Below, piece by piece: positions 12,247 to 17,520 of a stretch of 17,520 nt of DNA (position 1 is the stretch's first letter; the number at the start of each line of letters is the position of its first letter). The notes under the pieces were generated by a model. The model did not search any database and was not told where the DNA came from. It saw only the letters and a program-made list of their open reading frames with translations. A program made the position numbers and the translations under genes. Source of the DNA: an uncultured Collinsella sp. (lineage in GTDB: Bacteria; Actinomycetota; Coriobacteriia; Coriobacteriales; Coriobacteriaceae); assembly GCA_902489945.1 (NCBI GenBank), contig CABUBZ010000042.1:1-17520 (forward strand), given 5' to 3'.

Positions 12247-13443
12247 ATGAGTCAGGCAAGGCAAGACGGCATCACGATTAAGCAGTGGCTCCCGCTTATC
12301 GGGCTCGCCTGTTGTGCGTTCGTGTTCAACACGTCGGAGTTTATGCCCATCGGCCTTCTGACCGATATCGCCGCGTCGTTCTCGCTCACCGAGGCCCAGG
12401 CAGGCATCATGATCTCGGTCTACGCCTGGGGCGTCATGTTGCTGTCGTTGCCGCTTATGGTGTTTGCCTCGCGCTTCGAGTTCAAGCGGATGCTGCTGGG
12501 CGTGCTCGCCGTGTTCTCGCTCGGGCAGTTTCTGTCGGCCGTGGCGCCGACCTATCCTATTTTGGTCTGCGCGCGCCTGGTGGTCGCCTGCTCGCACGCC
12601 GTGTTCTGGTCGGTCGCTTCGATCATAGCCTCGCGCCTGGTCGATACGCGTCATGGGGCGCTCGCCATCAGCATGATCGCCACGGGCTCGTCCATCGCGC
12701 AGATCTTCGGCCTGCCCCTCGGTCGCGCCATCGGCCTGGCCGTGGGCTGGCGTATGACGTTTGCCGTGGTCGGAGCTTTTTCTGCCGTCGCGGTGGTGTA
12801 CCAGGCAGCGGTGTTCCCGGTCATGCCGGCGGGCGAGCGCTTTACCGTCAAACAGCTGCCCGAGCTGCTCAAGAACCCGTTCCTCATCGCGCTCTACGCG
12901 GTCACGGTCTTTATGGCGACCGGCTACTACGCGGGTTACAGCTATATCGAGCCCTTCCTGGCGCAGGTCGCCCATGTCGACGCAAGCGCCATCACCATGA
13001 CGCTGACGGCGTTTGGCTGCTCCGGTCTGCTCGGAAGCTGGCTGTTCGGCCGACTGTTCGATGGCCATCGCTTTCCGTTCTTGGCTATCACACTCTCCGG
13101 CGTGCCTGTGGCTCTGCTGCTCATGGGTCCGGTTGCACCGTCGCTCGTCGCCGTTCTCGCTGTTTGCGCGCTATGGGGCTGCTGCTCCACGGCCTTTAAC
13201 GTGGCGTTTCAGGCCGAGCTCATCAAGTACACGCCGGCGGATTCGTCGGCCGTCGCCATGTCGATCTTCTCGGGCCTGTTTAACCTCGGCATCGGCACGG
13301 GCACCGCGATCGGCGGCGCCGTGGTTTCGGGTCCCGGTATCTCCTGGATTGGCTTCGCGGGCGGGGCGATTACCGTCGTGGGCGTCATTCTCGCCATCAC
13401 GGTGATGTTCCCAGCCATCCGTCGCGCCAAACCCGTTGCCTAA
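12247..13443 (+). CDS. MFS exporter, SotB/YdeA-like (DHA1 family)
   Basis: A 398-residue polytopic membrane protein with twelve predicted helices. The region FVFNTSEFMPIGLLTDIAASFSLTEAQAGIMISVYAWGVMLLSLPLM is very like E. coli SotB (FIFNTTEFVPVGLLSDIA..., from memory). So are HAVFWSVASIIASRL, IATGSSIAQIFGLPLGRAIG...GWRMTF, YYAGYSYIEPFL and AMSIFSGLFNLGIGTGTAIGG. E. coli SotB exports arabinose and IPTG by proton antiport; sugar or drug efflux is therefore the likely role, with substrate uncertain. ATG 12247 is chosen over TTG 12232 because the GGAG ribosome site lies at 12234-12237, inside the longer frame. It is expressed from its own promoter overlapping the feoAB terminator and ends 15 nt before a long palindrome. 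Confidence 0.9.
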   Translation: MSQARQDGITIKQWLPLIGLACCAFVFNTSEFMPIGLLTDIAASFSLTEAQAGIMISVYAWGVMLLSLPLMVFASRFEFKRMLLGVLAVFSLGQFLSAVAPTYPILVCARLVVACSHAVFWSVASIIASRLVDTRHGALAISMIATGSSIAQIFGLPLGRAIGLAVGWRMTFAVVGAFSAVAVVYQAAVFPVMPAGERFTVKQLPELLKNPFLIALYAVTVFMATGYYAGYSYIEPFLAQVAHVDASAITMTLTAFGCSGLLGSWLFGRLFDGHRFPFLAITLSGVPVALLLMGPVAPSLVAVLAVCALWGCCSTAFNVAFQAELIKYTPADSSAVAMSIFSGLFNLGIGTGTAIGGAVVSGPGISWIGFAGGAITVVGVILAITVMFPAIRRAKPVA

Positions 13444-13458
13444 TCACGTCCCTTCATC

Positions 13459-13525
13459 AGTTGCGGTGGAATAGTTCCTGTTTAAGGCCTCTGAAGGCCA
13501 AAGCAGGAACTATTCCACCGCAACT
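13459..13525. repeat. 67-bp near-perfect palindrome (REP/MITE-like element or terminator)
   Basis: Two perfectly complementary 22-bp arms (13459-13480 and 13504-13525, the left starting AGTTGCGGTGG and ending TAGTTCCTG) enclose a 23-nt centre. The centre itself folds by GGCCT (13486-13490) and AGGCC (13495-13499) around CTGA, plus TTT/AAA. The whole unit is thus one long hairpin or cruciform. It begins 15 nt after the exporter stop codon and is followed by TTATTTT, so it can terminate transcription. Arms of this length and perfection exceed what a terminator needs and suggest a dispersed palindromic element. Confidence 0.8.
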
Positions 13526-13555
13526 TATTTTGGGGGAGAGGATACAAGCCGGGCA

Positions 13556-13561
13556 TACAAT
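13556..13561 (+). promoter_or_regulatory. Possible -10 of the GH13 gene
   Basis: TACAAT lies 36 nt before the GH13 start codon. The sequence 17 nt upstream (GGGAGA) is a poor -35, so the promoter is tentative; read-through past the palindrome is the alternative. Confidence 0.3.
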
Positions 13562-13596
13562 GGATGTCGTTGTGTTGAGCTTACCGGGAGGTTGCT

Positions 13597-14973
13597 ATGT
13601 GGGCATACGAGACGACGTTCTATCAGATCTATCCGCTGGGCTTTTGCGGAGCTCCGCGCGAAAACGCCGCGCCCGTTGCCGAGGATGAGCTCGCCCAGGC
13701 CGCCAACGCCGCGCCCAACCCCGATGCGCCCATCATGAAGATTGCCCAATGGGCCGACTACCTGCAGGAACTCGGTATTGGCGCTGTACTGATCAACCCG
13801 CCGCTCGAGTCTGATAGCCACGGCTACGATACGCGTAGCCTGCGCCATATCGACCGTCGCTTGGGTGGGGATGCCGATTTTGCCGCCGTGTGCGAGACGC
13901 TGCATGCCCATGGCATTCGCGTGGTGCTCGATGCCGTCTTTAACCATGTGGGCCGTGGCTTTTGGGCCTTCCGCGATGTACAGGAGCGTAAGTGTGACTC
14001 GCCGTACAAGGACTGGTTCCACATTAGCTTTGACGGCGACTCCTGCTATGGCGACGGCTTTTGGTACGAGGGCTGGGAAGGCCATTTTGAGCTTGTGAAG
14101 CTCAACCTGCAAAATCCCGCAGTGGTCGATTACCTGCTCGAGTCCGTGCGCCGTTGGGCTGACGTCTTTGGCGTCGACGGCCTGCGCCTGGACGTCGCCT
14201 ACATGCTCGACCGCGATTTCATGCGTCGTCTGCATAGCTTTGCCCGTGAGCTCAAGCCCGACTTTGTGCTGATCGGCGAGACGCTCCACGGCGACTACAA
14301 CCAGATCGTCAACGACGAGATGCTCGACTCCTGCACCAACTACGAGTGCTACAAGGGCCTGTATTCCAGCTTTAACTCGGTCAACATGTTCGAGATTGCC
14401 CATTCGCTACATCGTCAGTTTGGCGGCGATCCGTGGTGCATCTACCGCGGCAAACGCCTGCTGTCGTTTGTCGACAACCACGACGTGCCGCGCCTGGCAA
14501 GCATCCTGACCGACAAGTCCTGTCTGCGCCCCGCTTATGGCATGCTCTTTGGCATGCCAGGCATCCCGTGCGTCTACTATGGCAGCGAGTGGGGGATTCC
14601 TGGCGAAAAGGGCGGCCCCGATGGCGACTGGGCGCTGCGCCCTGCGCTCGATGAGCCTGCGCCCAACGAGCTGACGGCGTTCATCACGCAACTCGCACAC
14701 CTTCGCTCGGCCGACGACGCGGCTGCCCGTGCTCTCAACTACGGTGCCTATCGCAACGTGGTGATCCAGAACAAGCAGCTGCTGTTCGAGCGCGCCTGTG
14801 ACGGCGCGACGGTACTCGTGGCGGTGAACGCCGTGGGCGAGCCTTACACCTTTGGCGCCGGCGAACTCAACGGCTCCTTCGTCGACCTGCTTGCCGACGA
14901 TGCTCCCACGGTCGAGCTGACGGGCACCCTTGAACTTGCACCCTACGAGGTGCGCTATCTGTTGAGAGCCTAG
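13597..14973 (+). CDS. GH13 alpha-amylase-family glycosidase
   Basis: A 458-residue cytoplasmic enzyme without a signal peptide, acting on alpha-glucans or oligosaccharides. The (beta/alpha)8 barrel shows the four conserved GH13 regions: I DAVFNH (112-117), II GLRLDVAYM with nucleophile Asp199, III LIGETLHGDY with acid/base Glu228, and IV FVDNHDVPR with Asp296. It starts WAYETTFYQIYPLGF, where FYQIYP is typical of neopullulanase/cyclomaltodextrinase-type relatives. LINPPLESDSHGYDT replaces the usual GYDxxDY pattern, pointing to a less usual GH13 subfamily. A short beta C-terminal domain ends the protein. ATG 13597 has GGGAGG 5 nt upstream. The DNA glycosylase gene follows after 3 nt. Substrate is not clear; the SotB-like exporter and intracellular location fit oligosaccharide metabolism. 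Confidence 0.92.
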   Translation: MWAYETTFYQIYPLGFCGAPRENAAPVAEDELAQAANAAPNPDAPIMKIAQWADYLQELGIGAVLINPPLESDSHGYDTRSLRHIDRRLGGDADFAAVCETLHAHGIRVVLDAVFNHVGRGFWAFRDVQERKCDSPYKDWFHISFDGDSCYGDGFWYEGWEGHFELVKLNLQNPAVVDYLLESVRRWADVFGVDGLRLDVAYMLDRDFMRRLHSFARELKPDFVLIGETLHGDYNQIVNDEMLDSCTNYECYKGLYSSFNSVNMFEIAHSLHRQFGGDPWCIYRGKRLLSFVDNHDVPRLASILTDKSCLRPAYGMLFGMPGIPCVYYGSEWGIPGEKGGPDGDWALRPALDEPAPNELTAFITQLAHLRSADDAAARALNYGAYRNVVIQNKQLLFERACDGATVLVAVNAVGEPYTFGAGELNGSFVDLLADDAPTVELTGTLELAPYEVRYLLRA

Positions 14974-14976
14974 CCC

Positions 14977-15540
14977 ATGGCCGTGTCTGACGAGGACTAT
15001 CAACATATTGAGCATGGGTTTGAGCCTGTGTTCGACCAGCGCTCGCGCGTTTTGGTGCTGGGGTCGTTTCCCTCGGTGCTCTCGCGTGCCAATGCCTTCT
15101 ACTATGGCAATCCGCAGAACCGCTTTTGGCGTGTGATGGCCGCGTGCCTCGGTGTATCCGTGCCGTCCAACGAGGGCGATCCTTTGGCAAACGGTGAGCC
15201 CGCGACGCTCGATGCCTCCATTGCCGCCAAGCGGGCCATGCTGCTGAACGGCGGCGTGGCCCTGTGGGATGTGATCGAGAGCTGCGACATTAAGGGCTCG
15301 AGCGACGCCAGCATCAAAAACGTCGTTCCGGCACATATTGAGCGCATTACGGGCAATGCGCCTATTGAGCTGGTGGTGTGTAACGGAGGTACGGCGGGGC
15401 GCCTCTATAAGCGCTATCTAAAGGAGCGGACAGGCCTGCCCGCTGTCGTATTGCCGTCAACTAGTCCCGCTAACGCGGCTTGGCGTCTGGAACGTCTTGT
15501 TGAGCGTTGGCGCGAAGCCGTTGACTGGATCGCACGGTAG
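14977..15540 (+). CDS. DNA-deoxyinosine (hypoxanthine-DNA) glycosylase, UDG superfamily
   Basis: A 187-residue base-excision repair enzyme. LVLGSFPSVLSRANAFYYGNPQNRFWRVM is the catalytic-side motif of UDG-superfamily family 6, which removes hypoxanthine arising by adenine deamination. The Asn in YYGNPQNRFW stands where that family has its key residue, and LPSTSPANAAW is the second DNA-contact motif. Between them, MLLNGGVALWDVIESCDIKGSSDASI fits the family core, and IELVVCNGGTAGRLYKRYL the C-terminal strand-helix. ATG 14977 begins 3 nt after the GH13 stop with only a weak ribosome site, so translation is probably coupled to GH13. A Mug-like G/U mismatch enzyme is the main alternative. The pairing with a glycosidase is probably operon convenience. 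Confidence 0.85.
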   Translation: MAVSDEDYQHIEHGFEPVFDQRSRVLVLGSFPSVLSRANAFYYGNPQNRFWRVMAACLGVSVPSNEGDPLANGEPATLDASIAAKRAMLLNGGVALWDVIESCDIKGSSDASIKNVVPAHIERITGNAPIELVVCNGGTAGRLYKRYLKERTGLPAVVLPSTSPANAAWRLERLVERWREAVDWIAR

Positions 15541-15541
15541 T

Positions 15542-16204
15542 CTAGATCCTTGATTGAGCATGGGTGCCGAGGCGTTTCATGATGGCATGCCAGATCGGTG
15601 TGGGCAGCGCGGGCCTGGCGCGCACCATGCCGTCGGTGCCGACGTTGGCGGCATTGCCGCCGCCAAGTCGCTGTGCATGCTCGACGGAGCAGCCCATGCG
15701 CACAGCGCCCACAAGCTTATCCATCGCTTCCGAAAAAGGTCGGCGCAAGAGTCCCATGCGCGGAGAGCGACGAAGCGCCGCAATGCCGCTGCCGGCGCAG
15801 ATGGCAACGCCGCCACACCACAATTGGTCATGGCGCTCGCATACCTTGTGCAGACGAACGGCGGTCCCACGCGCCTGTTCAGCGCCCTGTCGTGCGGCTC
15901 GGATCACGGCATAGACACGCGTTCCCGTACCGCCAAAGCGCTCAAGCGCCTGCTCGATAGCAGTCAACGTCTCATCGTCAGCCACATCTTCAATGGCCAG
16001 CACGATGCCATCGGCAACGCTGCCGGCGTCATTTGCCTTCAAGTCGACTGGGCGGGGGAGTGCAGTGCCGGAAAGCTGTGCATAGGCGGCGATGGCATCC
16101 TGCAGGTCCCAAAGCAAAAACTCAAGATCGGCGCTATTGGGAATGCTGATATACGCGATGGTTTGCAGCGTTTTTGGTACATCGCCGCGCGCGGTCGGCT
16201 CCAT
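15542..16204 (-). CDS. Probable flavodoxin-like fold protein, function unknown
   Basis: A 220-residue protein starting at ATG 16204, with AGGAG 5 nt upstream. The N-terminus, LQTIAYISIPNSADLEFLLWDLQDAIAAY, lacks the usual FMN phosphate-binding TxSxTG loop. The middle, DGIVLAIEDVADDETLTAIEQALERFGGTGTRVYAVI, looks like a beta-alpha-beta unit. LHKVCERHDQLWCGGVAICAGSGIAAL resembles the late part of NAD(P)H:FMN-reductase-like flavodoxin-family proteins, as does the ending PIWHAIMKRLG. It is therefore a tentative flavodoxin-fold protein that may have lost FMN binding. The gene is convergent with the DNA glycosylase gene, stop codons 1 nt apart, and divergent from the aminotransferase. No promoter is clear. 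Confidence 0.6.
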   Translation of the reverse strand: MEPTARGDVPKTLQTIAYISIPNSADLEFLLWDLQDAIAAYAQLSGTALPRPVDLKANDAGSVADGIVLAIEDVADDETLTAIEQALERFGGTGTRVYAVIRAARQGAEQARGTAVRLHKVCERHDQLWCGGVAICAGSGIAALRRSPRMGLLRRPFSEAMDKLVGAVRMGCSVEHAQRLGGGNAANVGTDGMVRARPALPTPIWHAIMKRLGTHAQSRI

Positions 16205-16247
16205 GCCATCTCCTTTCCGGCTCGTTTCCGTTTAGGTTACACCGTCT

Positions 16248-16261
16248 GGCGGCGCCCCGCC
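16248..16261. other. Short GC hairpin in the divergent flavodoxin-like/aminotransferase gap
   Basis: GGCGG and CCGCC flank CGCC in the 93-nt region between the two starts. A weak TATCCT (16266-16271) follows on the plus strand and could be the aminotransferase -10. Nothing else stands out in this gap. Confidence 0.3.
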
Positions 16262-16297
16262 GCGCTATCCTAGTGCAACCCTTACGAAAGGAACGCC

Positions 16298-17434
16298 ATG
16301 CGACTGCCCATGAATACCTCGCTTGCCACGCTCAAGCCCTCCGGTATCCGCCGGATCAACGCGCTCGCCGCCCAGCACCCGGGGTGTATCGCGCTTGCGC
16401 TTGGCGAGCCCGATTTTCCCACGCCCGATGTGATTAGTGCCGAGGTGACCGCCGCACTGGACCGCGGTGACACGCACTATCCGCCCAACAACGGTCGTCC
16501 CGCCCTGCGTGAGGCGTTATCTGCCTACATGGGGGACGCGGGCCTTACGTTTTCGGCCGACGAGGTCATCCTAACCGACGGCGCGACCGAGGCCCTGTCG
16601 GCAACATTCATGGCTATGCTCAACCCCAGCGACGAGGTCATTATCCCCACGCCTGCCTTTGGCCTGTACGAAAGCATCGTCGTGGCCAACCACGCCAAAG
16701 CAGTCTTTTTGGATACGGAGCCTGCGCAATTTCAGATTGACGAGGATGCGCTTCGTGCTTGCGTGACGCCGGCGACCAAGGCCATCGTCATCTGCTCGCC
16801 CAACAATCCTACGGGCTGCATCCTTGACGCGGCATCGCTCGACGCCGTGGCACGCGTGGCAGAGCAGGCAGGCATCTACGTGGTCTGCGACGACGTATAC
16901 AACCGCTTGGTCTACGCGGACGGCTACGAGCGCTTCGCCCAGCGCCACCCGGAGCTGCGTGAGCAGACGGTAGTCATCGAGAGCTTCTCCAAGCCCTGGT
17001 CCATGACCGGCTGGCGCCTGGGCTGGCTCGCAGCAGCGGCACCCGTCATCGCCGAGATCGCCAAGGCTCACCAATACCTAGTATCGAGCGCCGTCTCCTT
17101 CGAGATGGACGCCGCGGCCCGAGCCCTGACCGTCGACCCAACCCCCATGCTCGAAGTCTACCGAGCCCGTCGCGAACGCGTACTCGCGGCCTTAGACGCC
17201 ATGGGCCTCGACGTAGTAGAGCCCGCAGGAGCCTTCTACACTTTCCCAAGCATCAAAAAGTTCGGCCTAACCAGCGAAGACTTCTGCATCAAAGCCATCA
17301 AAGAGGCCAACGTAGCCCTAGTCCCGGGCGACTGTTTCGGCACCGAAGGCCACGTCCGCCTCAGCTACTGCGTCTCCGACAAAGACCTAGACGAAGGCCT
17401 CCACCGCCTGTCCACCTTCGTTTCAACCCTGTAG
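16298..17434 (+). CDS. PLP-dependent class I/II aminotransferase
   Basis: A 378-residue cytoplasmic fold-type I aminotransferase. Visible are IALALGEPDFPTPDVI near the N-terminus, THYPPNNGRPALREAL, the phosphate-side TDGATEALSATF, ICSPNNPTG with Asn170, and CDDVYNRLVY with Asp198 and Tyr201. The PLP lysine is Lys232 in ESFSKPWSMTGWRLGW, and the carboxylate-binding arginine lies in GHVRLSYC. This is the aspartate/aromatic aminotransferase subgroup Igamma (AspC/PatA/AraT-like). The amino acid used cannot be told from sequence. ATG 16298 has AAAGGA 5 nt upstream; ATG 16310 is a weaker alternative. From about position 17070 synonymous codon style changes sharply to A- and C-ending codons, unlike the first two thirds of the gene, while the reading frame and motifs remain intact. 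Confidence 0.93.
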   Translation: MRLPMNTSLATLKPSGIRRINALAAQHPGCIALALGEPDFPTPDVISAEVTAALDRGDTHYPPNNGRPALREALSAYMGDAGLTFSADEVILTDGATEALSATFMAMLNPSDEVIIPTPAFGLYESIVVANHAKAVFLDTEPAQFQIDEDALRACVTPATKAIVICSPNNPTGCILDAASLDAVARVAEQAGIYVVCDDVYNRLVYADGYERFAQRHPELREQTVVIESFSKPWSMTGWRLGWLAAAAPVIAEIAKAHQYLVSSAVSFEMDAAARALTVDPTPMLEVYRARRERVLAALDAMGLDVVEPAGAFYTFPSIKKFGLTSEDFCIKAIKEANVALVPGDCFGTEGHVRLSYCVSDKDLDEGLHRLSTFVSTL

Positions 17435-17481
17435 CCATCAGGGACGCAACACATCAGCCCACCGACTTAAGGCTTATGAGT

Positions 17482-17515
17482 GGGGGCGCCGGCCAACGGG
17501 AAACCGGGCTGCCCC
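17482..17515 (+). other. Structured GC-rich sequence at the right edge
   Basis: GGGGC (17483-17487) pairs with GCCCC (17511-17515). Inside it, CCGG (17489-17492) pairs with CCGG (17504-17507) around an A-rich loop. It lies 47 nt after the aminotransferase stop, without a following T run inside the window. It may be the 5' part of a structured RNA or a terminator cut by the edge. Confidence 0.3.
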
Positions 17516-17520
17516 AAAGT

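Noticed and set aside
1..17520. CRISPR array, prophage, integrative element or toxin-antitoxin pair
   Set aside because: No regularly spaced repeats, integrase, transposase, phage structural gene or adjacent small-gene pair was found on either strand.

Overview
The window reads as chromosomal DNA of a high-GC, Gram-positive gut actinobacterium, most likely Collinsella or a close relative in the Coriobacteriia. This is inferred from the strong G/C bias at third codon positions, the gene families present (a FeoA-FeoB fusion, a WYL regulator, many transporters and sugar enzymes) and dispersed intergenic palindromes of the kind I associate with that genus. No rRNA, tRNA, CRISPR array, transposase, integrase or phage gene was seen.

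Layout. Positions 1-8131 are all on the minus strand. In transcription order from the right they are: a stand-alone PTS EIIA(Glc)-type protein (7568-8131); asparaginyl-tRNA synthetase (5983-7386); a WYL-type regulator (4940-5725); a three-gene ABC transporter of the TrpXYZ-like family (lipoprotein 3799-4779, permease 2671-3594, ATPase 1884-2678); a 19-codon reading frame followed by a hairpin terminator; an MscS-type channel (855-1622); and the N-terminal part of a BMP-family protein that runs off the left edge. A divergent intergenic region (8132-8375) starts the plus-strand half: an alpha/beta-hydrolase esterase (8376-9275), a 106-residue protein of unknown function (9323-9643), a FeoA-FeoB ferrous iron transporter fusion (9765-12125), a SotB-like MFS exporter (12247-13443), a GH13 glycosidase (13597-14973) and a family-6-type DNA glycosylase (14977-15540). 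A convergent minus-strand flavodoxin-like gene (15542-16204) and a plus-strand class I aminotransferase (16298-17434) close the window.

The genes do not form one pathway. Carbohydrate handling recurs (EIIA, esterase, SotB-like exporter, GH13). Transport and ion homeostasis form a second theme (ABC importer, MscS, FeoAB). asnS, the DNA glycosylase and the aminotransferase are housekeeping genes. Intergenic regions are short but rich in structure, with strong hairpin terminators after asnS and the EIIA gene and several palindromes that could be operators.

The most interesting unexplained pieces are the 19-codon frame between two hairpins upstream of mscS, two copies of one 39-bp palindrome about 1 kb apart, a 67-bp near-perfect palindrome between the exporter and GH13 genes, an inverted-repeat and tandem-repeat cluster upstream of the WYL gene, and an abrupt change of codon style inside the aminotransferase. 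I see no clear multi-gene system that is wholly new; the novel candidates are small RNA, peptide and repeat elements. All function calls come from reading motifs by eye, without database searches.
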